This document shows positions 7,483-15,988 of a DNA stretch of 64,000 nucleotides, piece after piece (the first letter of the stretch is position 1; each line of letters begins with the position of its first letter). The position numbers and the translations under genes are program-made. The notes beneath the pieces are model-generated. The model was given only the letters and a program-made list of their open reading frames with translations, did no database searches and was not told the origin of the DNA. Source of the stretch: Nocardia camponoti (GTDB taxonomy: Bacteria; Actinomycetota; Actinomycetes; Mycobacteriales; Mycobacteriaceae); contig NZ_BMMW01000001.1 in the NCBI RefSeq assembly GCF_014646135.1, positions 513,570-577,569 of the forward strand, read 5' to 3'.

Positions 7483-8676
7483 TCACACGGTGGCGTAGCG
7501 GTTGGGGACGGTTGTCGGCAGGTCAAGCAGACCGCGCAGCGACGTTTCGGGGTAGGCGGTGCGGAACAGTCCGCGATGTTGCAGGGCAGGGACGAGCGCG
7601 CCGGAAATGGCGTCGAGGTCGTCGACGGCCACGCCGGGGCGCAGGCGGAAACCGTCGATGCCCAATGCTGACCATTCGACGAACAGGTCCGCGAGCTCGT
7701 CAGCGCTGCCAGCGAAAATGGCCGCGTCGGAGGCCAATTCGGCAACGGAATTGAGGCGCGCCAACCGCTCAGCACCGGTCTCGGTGGCCGAATCGAGGAA
7801 GACGACCAGGTCGGCGTAAATCTTCAAGTCGGTGCTCGCGGCTCGCACTTCGCTCACGATCCGCGCTGGGCCTTCCGACAACGAAGGCGTGACGAACACC
7901 AAATCGGCTGCGGTTGCGGCAAATTCGTACACGCGTGGCGAATGCGCCAGCGTCGTGACCACCAACTGCCCCTGCGGCGGCCGCGGCGTAATCGACGGAC
8001 CACGCACCGAGAAGAACCGGCCTTCGAAATTCACCCGATGCAGCTTCGCGCGGTCAATGAATCGGCGCGTTGCCACATCACGGATCTCGGCGTCGTCCTC
8101 CCACGAATCCCACAGGGCGCGAACAACTTCCACCGCGTCGGCACCCTCGTCGAAGAGTTCGCCCGCGTGCTCGGGGAAGACGCCGGTCGCGATCGCGGTG
8201 GCGAGTTCGTCGGCGGTGAGGTCGCCGATGGTGCGTCGACCAAAGTGGGCGGCCTCGGCCGCGCCCGGCGACACCCGCACCTGCCAGCCCGCGCGACCGC
8301 CCGAGGTGTAGTCGAGGGTGGCCAGCGCGCTGGACACGTGGAACGGCTCGGTGTGGGTGGTTGTCACCACCGGGATCAGGCCGATGTGGCGGGTGACCGG
8401 GGCGACGCGGGCCGCGATGAGGTGTGCGTCGAGGCGGGCGGCGACCCGGTCGACCACGTCGTCAGCGAGCGGGACACCGGGGAAACCGCCGGGCACGCGC
8501 AGGCTGTCGTCGATGGTGACGAAGTCAAGCAGGCCCCGTTCAGCGGTGCTGACGAGGTCGAGCCAGTACGACGCGTCGAGCAATTCGGTTGGGCGAGAAG
8601 AGGGTTCGCGCCAGGCGGCGGGGTGCCAGCCCGCGCCGTCGAGTGCGACACCCACATGCAGAGGTTTCGATGCCAT
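7483..8676 (-). CDS. LLM-class flavin-dependent oxidoreductase (monooxygenase)
   Basis: About 397 residues of the bacterial luciferase-like family. Visible features: GVALDGAGWHPAAW near the start, AERGLLDFVTIDDSL, LATLDYTSGGRAGWQVRVSP, and the same EVVRALWDSWEDD segment as the neighbouring enzyme, so it belongs to the NtaA/SnaA-like branch but is shorter and more divergent. Two adjacent LLM enzymes suggest successive oxidations of one substrate or of related substrates. ATG 8676 (MASKPLHVGVALDG) fits the family start; an upstream in-frame ATG at 8754 adds a sequence unlike the family. No reductase gene is adjacent. Confidence 0.85.
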   Translation of the reverse strand: MASKPLHVGVALDGAGWHPAAWREPSSRPTELLDASYWLDLVSTAERGLLDFVTIDDSLRVPGGFPGVPLADDVVDRVAARLDAHLIAARVAPVTRHIGLIPVVTTTHTEPFHVSSALATLDYTSGGRAGWQVRVSPGAAEAAHFGRRTIGDLTADELATAIATGVFPEHAGELFDEGADAVEVVRALWDSWEDDAEIRDVATRRFIDRAKLHRVNFEGRFFSVRGPSITPRPPQGQLVVTTLAHSPRVYEFAATAADLVFVTPSLSEGPARIVSEVRAASTDLKIYADLVVFLDSATETGAERLARLNSVAELASDAAIFAGSADELADLFVEWSALGIDGFRLRPGVAVDDLDAISGALVPALQHRGLFRTAYPETSLRGLLDLPTTVPNRYATV

Positions 8677-8803
8677 GCCAGGTGCAACGCGAGCGATTCG
8701 CCTACACCGATCCCCACCTAGCGGGACCGGACTGCCGCACAGCCGCGCAGGCACGCGGAACGAGCACCTCGCCGCGCATCGACAGTGGCAGTACGCGGAA
8801 ACA

Positions 8804-8845
8804 ACAGCGGCGGGTTCGCGCCACCCTGCGCGAACCCGCCGCTGT
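8804..8845 (-). terminator. Stem-loop downstream of the FadB2-type gene
   Basis: Perfect 18-bp inverted repeat: 8804-8821 pairs with 8828-8845 with a 6-nt loop. It lies 57 bp after the stop of the 3-hydroxybutyryl-CoA dehydrogenase gene and before the LLM gene, so it probably ends the former transcript. No U tract. Confidence 0.8.
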
Positions 8846-8901
8846 CAACAGTTGAATTCTCGCCGATCCAGCAGAAATACGCCGAGACGAGCGTTCAAGC
8901 C

Positions 8902-9759
8902 TTACTTGGCGTAGTCGTAGAACCCGCGACCCGACTTGCGGCCGAGACGGCCAGCCTCAACCATGCGACGCAGCAGGGCCGGGGGAGCGTAGTGCGGCTC
9001 GGCGAACTCGGCGTAAAGCGACTCGGACGCGGCGAGTGCGATGTCGAGGCCGACCGTGTCGAGCAGGGTGAGCGGGCCCATCGGGTAGCCTGCGCCGCCC
9101 TTCATGGCCGCGTCGATGTCTTCGGCGGTGGCGTAACCCGACTCAAGCATGCGAATCGCCGAGGTGAGGTACGGGATGAGCAGCGCGTTGACGATGAAGC
9201 CCGACCGGTCGCCCGCCTGGACGGTGGTCTTGCCGAGGGTGTTCTTGGCGTAGTCGGTGACGGCGGCGACGGCGTCGGGGTCGCTGACCAGCGTCGAGAT
9301 GATCTCGACGAGCGGCATCACCGGGACGGGGTTGAAGAAGTGGACACCGACGACGCGCTCGGGGCGCGAGGTTGCCCCGGCGACCTTGATGACCGGGATC
9401 GACGACGTGTTGGTCGCGAGGATGCCCTCGGGCTTCACGATCTTGTCGAGCTTGCCGAAGATCTCATACTTGAGCGCTTCGATCTCGGGCGCGGCCTCGA
9501 TGACGAGGTCGCGGTCGGCGAACTCGTTGATGTCGAGGGTCACGCGCACGCGGGCGATGGCCGCTTCGGCGTCTTCAGCGCTGATCTTGCCCTTGGCGAC
9601 GCCACGGTTGATCGATGCGGTGATGCGCGCGGTCGCGGCGTCGGCGAACTCCTGCTTGGTCTCCAACACCAGCACCGAGCTGCCAGCCTTGGCGCACACC
9701 TCGGCGATACCGGCACCCATGGTGCCGCCACCGATAATCCCGATCAACTCCACTGCCAT
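8902..9759 (-). CDS. fadB2: 3-hydroxybutyryl-CoA dehydrogenase (FadB2-type)
   Basis: About 285 residues, the size of stand-alone NAD(P)-dependent 3-hydroxyacyl-CoA dehydrogenases. The Rossmann motif IGIIGGGTMGAGIAEV is at the N-terminus, then NTSSIPV and the family signature VVGVHFFNPVPVMPLVEI with the catalytic histidine, and the helical C-terminal domain with FIVNALLIPYL and GPLTLLDTVGLD. It interconverts acetoacetyl-CoA and 3-hydroxybutyryl-CoA in fatty-acid or butanoate metabolism. Start ATG 9759; GGGAG lies only 2 nt upstream, so GTG 9753, which has better spacing, is a real alternative, as is the in-frame ATG 9771. Confidence 0.9.
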   Translation of the reverse strand: MAVELIGIIGGGTMGAGIAEVCAKAGSSVLVLETKQEFADAATARITASINRGVAKGKISAEDAEAAIARVRVTLDINEFADRDLVIEAAPEIEALKYEIFGKLDKIVKPEGILATNTSSIPVIKVAGATSRPERVVGVHFFNPVPVMPLVEIISTLVSDPDAVAAVTDYAKNTLGKTTVQAGDRSGFIVNALLIPYLTSAIRMLESGYATAEDIDAAMKGGAGYPMGPLTLLDTVGLDIALAASESLYAEFAEPHYAPPALLRRMVEAGRLGRKSGRGFYDYAK

Positions 9760-9866
9760 CACTCCCAACATCGCACTGCTTTACGTATAACGAATCTATT
9801 TCACTACGTGCGGCGCGGGCGCGGACAGGCGGGTCCGCTGTCCGATTCACCCAGTCGACCGACATA

Positions 9867-9889
9867 AAAGTTCGGGTACCCGTAAACTT
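9867..9889 (+). promoter_or_regulatory. Candidate metal-regulator operator and leaderless promoter of mntH
   Basis: AAGTT and AACTT flank the perfect palindrome CGGGTACCCG (9873-9882), slightly off-centre. The hexamer TAAACT (9883-9888) fits TANNNT, and its end is 8 nt before GTG 9896. The dyad therefore lies on the -10 region, where an MntR- or DtxR-type repressor would block transcription. The regulator is not identified, and the sequence does not match the IdeR consensus. Confidence 0.5.
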
Positions 9890-9895
9890 CTGTTG

Positions 9896-11137
9896 GTGAG
9901 TACGGAAATCTTGGGGACGCTGCGGGGGCGCGCGCAGCGAGCAAGGGCTGTCGCGGTCCTGCTCGGTCCCGCCTTCGTTGCGGCCATCGCCTATGTCGAC
10001 CCCGGCAATGTCGCGTCCAATATCAGCGCGGGTGCCCAGTTTGGGTATCTGCTCGTGTGGGTCATCGTGCTCGCCAACATCATGGCCGGGCTCGTGCAGT
10101 TCTTGTCGGCGAAGCTGGGGCTTGTCACCGGGATGTCGCTGCCCGAAGCGGTGCGGTCGCGTGCGAGTAAGCCAGTGCGCCTTGCCTATTGGGCCCAGGC
10201 GGAGCTGGTCGCGATGGCAACCGACCTCGCCGAGGTGATGGGCGGCGCGATCGCGCTGTATCTGCTTTTCGACCTGCCGCTCGTGGTAGGCGGCCTGATC
10301 ACCGGTGTGGTGTCGATGGTGCTGTTGCTCGTTCAAGACCGGTTCGGGCAACGCCCGTTCGAGCGGGTGATCACGACGATGCTCGCGGTGATCGCGGTCG
10401 GGTTCGTCGCCGGTGTTGTGCTGTCGCCGCCGTCGGTCGACGGGGTAATCGGCGGGCTCGTTCCCCGCTTCGACGGCGCCGAAAGCGTTTTGCTCGCGGC
10501 CGCGATGATCGGCGCGACGGTGATGCCGCACGCGGTCTACCTGCACTCCGGCCTGGCACGCGACCGGCATGGCAGTCCCGAAGCCGGTCCCAAACGGGTG
10601 CGGCTGCTGCATGCGACCAAGATCGACGTCGGGCTCGCGATGGTAATCGCGGGCACGGTGAACATGTCGATGCTGCTCATGGCGGCGAGCACCTTGCGTG
10701 ACAAGGAAATCGAATCGCTCACCGACGCCCACTCGGCCGTACGTGACGCGCTCGGGCCCGCTGCCGCGCTGCTCCTTGCCATCGGCCTGCTCGCCTCGGG
10801 GCTGGCGTCCACGTCGGTCGGCGCGTACGCGGGGTCGATGATCATGCAGGGGCTGTTGAACCGCAAGATCCCGGTGCTTATCCGTCGCCTAGTGACGCTC
10901 ATTCCCGCGCTCGTGATCCTCATGATCGGCATCGACCCCACTCGCGCGTTGATCCTGTCGCAGGTGGTGTTGTCGTTCGGCATCCCGCTCGCGCTGATCC
11001 CGCTCGTGCGCCTCACCAGCGATCGCACGCTCATGGGCGACGACCGCAACCACCCGATTACCACCGCGCTCGCATGGGCCGTCGCGGGCATAATCTCGCT
11101 GCTCAACGTGGTGTTGATCTATCTGACCGTGACCTAA
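9896..11137 (+). CDS. mntH: Nramp-family divalent metal transporter (Mn2+/Fe2+ importer)
   Basis: Proton-coupled Nramp transporter, about 413 residues with 11 hydrophobic helices. The metal-binding DPGN of helix 1 is in AAIAYVDPGNVASNI, and the helix 6 MPH motif is in GATVMPHAVYLHS; both are intact, which supports manganese or iron transport. No Shine-Dalgarno is present; GTG 9896 follows a -10 hexamer by 8 nt and is preferred over TTG 9893. It is transcribed alone and is probably repressed by metal through the dyad at 9867-9889. Confidence 0.93.
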   Translation: MSTEILGTLRGRAQRARAVAVLLGPAFVAAIAYVDPGNVASNISAGAQFGYLLVWVIVLANIMAGLVQFLSAKLGLVTGMSLPEAVRSRASKPVRLAYWAQAELVAMATDLAEVMGGAIALYLLFDLPLVVGGLITGVVSMVLLLVQDRFGQRPFERVITTMLAVIAVGFVAGVVLSPPSVDGVIGGLVPRFDGAESVLLAAAMIGATVMPHAVYLHSGLARDRHGSPEAGPKRVRLLHATKIDVGLAMVIAGTVNMSMLLMAASTLRDKEIESLTDAHSAVRDALGPAAALLLAIGLLASGLASTSVGAYAGSMIMQGLLNRKIPVLIRRLVTLIPALVILMIGIDPTRALILSQVVLSFGIPLALIPLVRLTSDRTLMGDDRNHPITTALAWAVAGIISLLNVVLIYLTVT

Positions 11138-11188
11138 CCGGCTCCGTCGATGGTGTTTAATTGTGGTTCGGATCACTTTCGCACCATC

Positions 11189-11202
11189 GGGCATTGATGC
11201 CC
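11189..11202 (+). promoter_or_regulatory. Small palindrome upstream of the sugar porter
   Basis: GGGCAT-TG-ATGCCC, perfect 6-bp arms, in the leader of the sugar porter gene, just before its ribosome binding site (AGAGG near 11211). It could be an operator or a small mRNA hairpin; nothing more is visible. Confidence 0.3.
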
Positions 11203-11218
11203 CGCGCGGAGAGGTTGC

Positions 11219-12691
11219 ATGCCGATGAATGACGGAGGCTCGCTCACCGATTCCTCGGCCGCAGCGCCGGACCCAGGGCCCGCACACGGCAACAAAGTGG
11301 TCCGCATCGCCAGTGTCGCCGCCCTCGGCGGGCTGTTGTTTGGTTACGACAGCGCCGTGATTAACGGCGCTGTCGGGGCGATTCAAACAGAATTCGAGGT
11401 CGACGACGCCGTTCTCGGCTTCGCCGTCGCGTCCGCGCTCCTCGGCGCCGCCGCGGGCGCGATGACGGCGGGTCGCATCGCCGACCGCATCGGCCGGTTG
11501 AAGGTCATGAAGATCGCGGCCGTGCTGTTTCTCATCAGTGCCATCGGGACCGGCTTCGCGCCCGATGTGTGGACGTTGGTGATTGGGCGCATCATCGGCG
11601 GTCTCGGTGTTGGTATCGCGTCGGTGATCGCGCCCGCCTACATCGCCGAAACGTCGCCCGCGCAAATTCGTGGTCGACTCGGTTCGCTGCAACAGATGGC
11701 GATCGTGCTCGGTATTTTCTTGTCGCTGCTTGTCGACTACGTGCTCGCCCACCTCGCCGGTGGCGCGGGTGAGGTGCTGTGGTTCGGGCTTGAAGCGTGG
11801 CGGTTCATGTTCTTCTCGATGATGGTTCCCGCCATCGTCTACGGCATCCTGGCATCGACCATCCCGGAATCGCCGCGGTATCTCGTTGCGACACAACACA
11901 TTCCGGAAGCACGCAAGGTCCTCACCATGCTTTTCGGGGAGAAGAATGTCGACCTGACGATCGGGCGCATTCAACACAGCCTCGAAGGCGACACCAAACC
12001 GTCGTGGAAAGACCTCGTCAAACCCGACGGTGGGCTGTACCCGATCGTGTGGGTTGGTTTGATGCTGTCGGTGTTCCAGCAGCTCGTCGGTATCAACGTG
12101 ATCTTCTACTACTCGAACGTGCTGTGGGAGGCCGTCGGGTTTGGCGAGTCGTCGTCGTTCCAGATCTCGGTGTTCACTTCGGTGGTCAACATCGTCACGA
12201 CGATCGTCGCGATCTTGCTTGTCGACCGCATCGGCCGACGCCCGTTGCTGCTTGTCGGGTCGATCGGGATGACGATCACCCTGGCGACAATGGCGGTGTG
12301 CTTCGGCACCGCCGACCAAATCGCCAACGCCGACGGCGAATTGGAACCGCACCTCACCGGGGCGATGGGGCCGATCGCGCTGGTCGCGGCCAACCTGTTC
12401 GTCGTGTTCTTCGGGATGAGCTGGGGGCCGGTGGTGTGGGTGCTGCTCGGTGAGATGTTCCCCAACCGCATTCGTGGGGCCGCGCTGTCGCTGGCGGCGG
12501 CCGGTCAGTGGGCGGCGAACTGGGCGATCACCGTCAGCTTCCCCAGCCTCAAGAGCTTCTCGCTTGGCTTCGCCTACGGCATGTACGCGGTGTTCGCGTT
12601 GCTGTCGCTGCTGTTCGTCGCCCGGTTCGTGCCGGAGACGAAGGGGATGTCGCTGGAGGACATGGAAGGCGCGACCGGGCCCAAACACTAG
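11219..12691 (+). CDS. MFS sugar porter (SP family, D-xylose/glucose:H+ symporter-like)
   Basis: About 490 residues with 12 predicted membrane helices. Sugar-porter signatures are present: GGLLFGYDSAVINGA in helix 1, GRIADRIGRLK in loop 2-3, PAYIAETSPAQIRGRLGSLQQ, FQQLVGINVIFYYSNVLW in helix 7, and the closing PETKG in VPETKGMSLEDME. It is predicted to import a monosaccharide by proton symport; which sugar is unknown. ATG 11219 has GAGAGG 5 nt upstream. The gene ends in a 21-bp stem-loop shared with the convergent gene. Confidence 0.93.
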   Translation: MPMNDGGSLTDSSAAAPDPGPAHGNKVVRIASVAALGGLLFGYDSAVINGAVGAIQTEFEVDDAVLGFAVASALLGAAAGAMTAGRIADRIGRLKVMKIAAVLFLISAIGTGFAPDVWTLVIGRIIGGLGVGIASVIAPAYIAETSPAQIRGRLGSLQQMAIVLGIFLSLLVDYVLAHLAGGAGEVLWFGLEAWRFMFFSMMVPAIVYGILASTIPESPRYLVATQHIPEARKVLTMLFGEKNVDLTIGRIQHSLEGDTKPSWKDLVKPDGGLYPIVWVGLMLSVFQQLVGINVIFYYSNVLWEAVGFGESSSFQISVFTSVVNIVTTIVAILLVDRIGRRPLLLVGSIGMTITLATMAVCFGTADQIANADGELEPHLTGAMGPIALVAANLFVVFFGMSWGPVVWVLLGEMFPNRIRGAALSLAAAGQWAANWAITVSFPSLKSFSLGFAYGMYAVFALLSLLFVARFVPETKGMSLEDMEGATGPKH

Positions 12692-12694
12692 TAA

Positions 12695-12742
12695 ATCCCG
12701 GTTCTGGCAACTATCGACGGTGATAGTTGCCGGAACCGGGAT
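12695..12742. terminator. Bidirectional stem-loop between convergent genes
   Basis: 21-bp inverted repeat with one mismatch (12695-12715 with 12722-12742, loop of 6). The right arm stops just before the stop codon of the minus-strand gene. Confidence 0.85.
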
Positions 12743-12743
12743 A

Positions 12744-13358
12744 TTAGGCGGGCGGAAGTGATTCGGCGATCAGCTGAGCGTGGATCTGATCGGTCAGCAG
12801 CTGCGCGAGCGGGTCGAGTGGGGTCACCGGCAGCGGCAGTCCATCGTCGATGCGGACCTGCACCAGCGACAGCGCGCGCACGATGAAATCAAGCGAACGA
12901 ATCGGACCCCAGATCATCACCGTAATGCGTTCGGCCTCTTGCGAACTGCGCACCGCACCGCCGCGCCACCGCTCAGGATCGGGACTGCCCGGCGAATTGC
13001 GAATGAAGACACGATGATCGGTTCGGCGTGCGCTGAGCATCTCAGCGGTCACTTCCGGATACAGGTGCAGGCGCAGAATGTCGCGGCGCGCGAGCACGCG
13101 CGCGAGTTCGGTCAGCGAGGCTTTGCGGTTGGCGTCGATGCGGCAGTGCGGATGAAACTCGTGCCAATTCTCCAACATCGACGGCAAAGTGATATCGACG
13201 AGCCGTTCCATGAGCGTTGTCAAATGCAGCGACTCTATGGCTATTCGCATTTTCCGTTGGTCGTCGGTGAGTTTCTCATCCAGGACAGCCCACTCAGTTC
13301 GAATGCGTTCGACTTCGCTCCACACGTGGGGATCGATAACCCGCTGCTGTTCGCGCAT
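12744..13358 (-). CDS. Hypothetical protein, 204 residues
   Basis: I do not recognise the family. The protein is soluble, with no signal peptide or membrane segment, and is rich in charged residues (MREQQRVIDPHVWSEVERIR at the start). The middle is RRDILRLHLYPEVTAEMLSA, and a hydrophobic C-terminal part contains RITVMIWGPIRSLDFIVRAL. ATG 13358 is chosen because GAGAGG lies just upstream; an in-frame extension to 13400 is possible. The gene stands alone, convergent with the sugar porter. Its A+T-richer upstream flank (13470-13530) is unlike the neighbouring genes. Confidence 0.7.
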   Translation of the reverse strand: MREQQRVIDPHVWSEVERIRTEWAVLDEKLTDDQRKMRIAIESLHLTTLMERLVDITLPSMLENWHEFHPHCRIDANRKASLTELARVLARRDILRLHLYPEVTAEMLSARRTDHRVFIRNSPGSPDPERWRGGAVRSSQEAERITVMIWGPIRSLDFIVRALSLVQVRIDDGLPLPVTPLDPLAQLLTDQIHAQLIAESLPPA

Positions 13359-13575
13359 GTCGCCCTCTCGCTGTCCGATCCAATACCCGCTGCCTGGCAA
13401 TGCCGAAGAACATACTGGCTGGTTCTCAGAGTGGGACGACGGCGCGCGCGCCGATTATCCATCCGCAATAATCGCGGCTATGTCACGATTTAGTAATGGG
13501 TGATAATCGGCGCTAACTAACGCCGGTCATGGCCGTATTGATCGACTCCGAGCAAATGTGTGGCAACGCGCGTGG

Positions 13576-14568
13576 TTAGGAGCCAGCGACGTCGCGCGCA
13601 CGGCCTACCAGCAGCGGGTCGGCCATTCCCACGATCTCGGGATCTTTGTTCTCGTAGTCGAATCGGTTGAGCACGTGGCGCATCGCGTTGATGCGCGCGC
13701 GTTTCTTGTCGTTGCTTTTCACGACCGTCCACGGTGCGTGCTCGGTATCGGTGTGGGCGAAGTTCTCTTCTTTCGCCGCCGTGTATTGGTCCCACTTGTC
13801 CAGCGAAGCGAGGTCCATCGGCGACAGTTTCCACTGCCGCACCGGATCAACCTGGCGAATAGCGAAACGGGTGCGCTGTTCGAGTGGGGAGACCGAGAAC
13901 CAGAACTTCACTAGGTCGATGCCGTCGTCGACGAGCATCTGCTCGAAAAGTGGTGCCTGCGAAAGGAATCGCTCATGTTCTTCGGGCGAACAGAAACCCA
14001 TCACCCGTTCCACGCCCGCACGGTTGTACCAACTGCGGTCAAAGAGCACGATCTCGCCCTTGGCAGGCAGATGCTCGACGTAGCGTTGGAAATACCACTG
14101 CGTTTCTTCGCGCGCTGACGGCTTTTCGAGCGCGACCACTTGGGCGCCACGGGGATTGAGGTGTTCCATGAATCGTTTGATCGTGCCGCCCTTGCCCGCC
14201 GCGTCGCGGCCTTCGAACACAATAACGACGCGTCGGCCGGTGGCTTTGACCCAGTTTTGCAGCTTGAGCAGCTCAATTTGGAGCAAGCGCTTATTGATTT
14301 CGTATTCGGGGCGGCCGAGGCGTTCGTCGTAGGGGTAGCCCTCGCGCCAGGTGTCGACGACGAGGCCGTCGGGGTGGGTGAGCAGGATCGGGTCGTCGTC
14401 GTCGCTGTCGTCGACGGTGAACGCCGTTGTGTCGCTGAGGTCGACGGCGTTCGCGAGATCGGCGATCTCGCTCAGATCGCGACGGAGTTGCGTCGGGGCC
14501 TGTGCTTGGGTCATATCGGCGACGGTAAGAGGACCTGGTGTCGCGGTGGTAAACGGTTGATGGACCAT
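13576..14568 (-). CDS. ppk2: Polyphosphate kinase 2
   Basis: PPK2-family enzyme, 330 residues, transferring phosphate between polyphosphate and nucleoside diphosphates. The catalytic P-loop VFEGRDAAGKGGTIKRF is at about residue 119, the second conserved segment VLFDRSWYNRAGVERVMGF at about 172, and the lid-type region with FSVSPLEQRTRFAIR follows. Upstream is an acidic N-terminal extension (DDSDDDDP). One PPK2 domain and this length suit the class I, GDP- or ADP-phosphorylating group. ATG 14568 has GGGAGG 4 nt upstream. Confidence 0.93.
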   Translation of the reverse strand: MVHQPFTTATPGPLTVADMTQAQAPTQLRRDLSEIADLANAVDLSDTTAFTVDDSDDDDPILLTHPDGLVVDTWREGYPYDERLGRPEYEINKRLLQIELLKLQNWVKATGRRVVIVFEGRDAAGKGGTIKRFMEHLNPRGAQVVALEKPSAREETQWYFQRYVEHLPAKGEIVLFDRSWYNRAGVERVMGFCSPEEHERFLSQAPLFEQMLVDDGIDLVKFWFSVSPLEQRTRFAIRQVDPVRQWKLSPMDLASLDKWDQYTAAKEENFAHTDTEHAPWTVVKSNDKKRARINAMRHVLNRFDYENKDPEIVGMADPLLVGRARDVAGS

Positions 14569-14756
14569 CGGGCCTCCCGCGCCGGTGCCGTGCTGACTGG
14601 TTTATCCAGAGTAGGTGGCGTTGATCTCAACCCGGCGACATGGACATTCGTCCAAGTTGGTCAAATGTTCATGTTTTACATCCTTCGTCACGGTGTAACT
14701 GTCAGTATGTTGCGACTGCAAGCACTTAGCGCCACCCCGTTCGGAGAACACCGCAT

Positions 14757-15965
14757 ATGCGTAAGCCACGCCCGCTGGCCCCCGCCCTCGGCTCAGTCGC
14801 CGTCATGACAGCCCTCTGCGCAGGGCTGCTCGCCCCCGCGACCGCGCATGCCACCGAAACCGACCTCCTCGGCGCGACACCCGTCGCCACCGCCGGCCTG
14901 TGCGACCAGGGCGCGCCGACCTTCGACGACATCGTCACCGCGTCCGCGTCGGTGCTCCGCGCGGCCATCCCCGCCGCCGGATGGGCCGACTTCGACGCGC
15001 GCGTCGCCGCTTTCCGCGCCCAGGTCGCCGCGGTGCGCGTGCATCGCGACGGGCTGCCGCAGCATCCCGCCGACGTGACCGCGCGGACCGCCGAACTCGA
15101 CGACCCGATCGTCACCTACCTCGTCAACGGCCTCGACGCCGTCCATACTGGGCGCATCAACGAGACGATGTCGGTGTCGCAACTGACCGTCAACGACGTG
15201 ATCGAGGTGTTCATCCTCGCGACCGGCATCGTGAAAATCCCGGCCAAGCTCGCCGCTGGCATGGTTCCGACCGTTGGGCTGTTCCTCAAGCCGCTCGTCG
15301 GTGCCGCCTTCACCGGCGTGAAGGCGCTGGCGCGCGGGGTGCAGAATTCGATTGAAGCAGGGTGTGTCGCGCCGAACGTGTATCCGCCGCTGGTGCTTGA
15401 GCCCAGTCCGACGGAACCGGTCGCGGTGCCGCAACCCATCGTTGACCTGGCGCGCCAGGTGATTCGCGCGGACGGGACGTGCGTGCCGATCGCCGAACTG
15501 ACTCTCGCGGCCGTCGTTGAGCGAACCCGGGCGTTCCTTGCGTCGGGTGGCGCCGCTGTTGATGTGGCCGCGATGAATCAAACCGCAGACGCACTGCAAG
15601 GGTTCCTTGCGAGCAACCGTGTGGCGCATGTGTTGTTGATGCGACGCTCCGATGATCTTGGCCCGCTGGTGGAAGCGCTCGATTTGGGGCCGCTGACGTT
15701 CCTCGCGAACTTCGGTGCCGACGTTGCCGAAGGCAAAGCACTCGACACTGTTCCGCTCGCCGAAGTCAAGGTGGAGAACGCGTTTGACCTCGCGACGCTG
15801 TCGCTCGACATCGCCAGCCTGCTGATTTCGGCGGGCACCTCGTTGTCGGGGGCGGCGGAATCGGTCACCACCCCGATTTCGATCGCGCAGAAATTGCTGT
15901 TCGCACCGACCGACTACGGTGCTCCGATTGTGCGTGGTGTGATGCAGTCGATGTGCGCGGTCTGA
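14757..15965 (+). CDS. Secreted protein of unknown function, 402 residues
   Basis: A Sec signal peptide is evident (RKP start, hydrophobic core, cleavage near AHA-TE at about residue 32). The mature part is alanine- and valine-rich, with several amphipathic or hydrophobic helices (VIEVFILATGIVKIPAKLAA, SLDIASLLISAGTSL) but no enzyme motif that I recognise. Two conserved-looking cysteines (AGLCDQG and DGTCVPI) and a C-terminal SMCAV may form disulphides. It lies 23 nt before a Tat-exported phosphatase and is probably co-transcribed with it. GGAG precedes ATG 14757. Confidence 0.75.
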   Translation: MRKPRPLAPALGSVAVMTALCAGLLAPATAHATETDLLGATPVATAGLCDQGAPTFDDIVTASASVLRAAIPAAGWADFDARVAAFRAQVAAVRVHRDGLPQHPADVTARTAELDDPIVTYLVNGLDAVHTGRINETMSVSQLTVNDVIEVFILATGIVKIPAKLAAGMVPTVGLFLKPLVGAAFTGVKALARGVQNSIEAGCVAPNVYPPLVLEPSPTEPVAVPQPIVDLARQVIRADGTCVPIAELTLAAVVERTRAFLASGGAAVDVAAMNQTADALQGFLASNRVAHVLLMRRSDDLGPLVEALDLGPLTFLANFGADVAEGKALDTVPLAEVKVENAFDLATLSLDIASLLISAGTSLSGAAESVTTPISIAQKLLFAPTDYGAPIVRGVMQSMCAV

Positions 15966-15988
15966 TGAGCGACTTAGGAAAGGGAATT

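Noticed and set aside
10889..12688. 599-codon open frame on the minus strand
   Set aside because: His/Asp/Arg-rich shadow of the Nramp and sugar porter genes, which have clear families on the plus strand.
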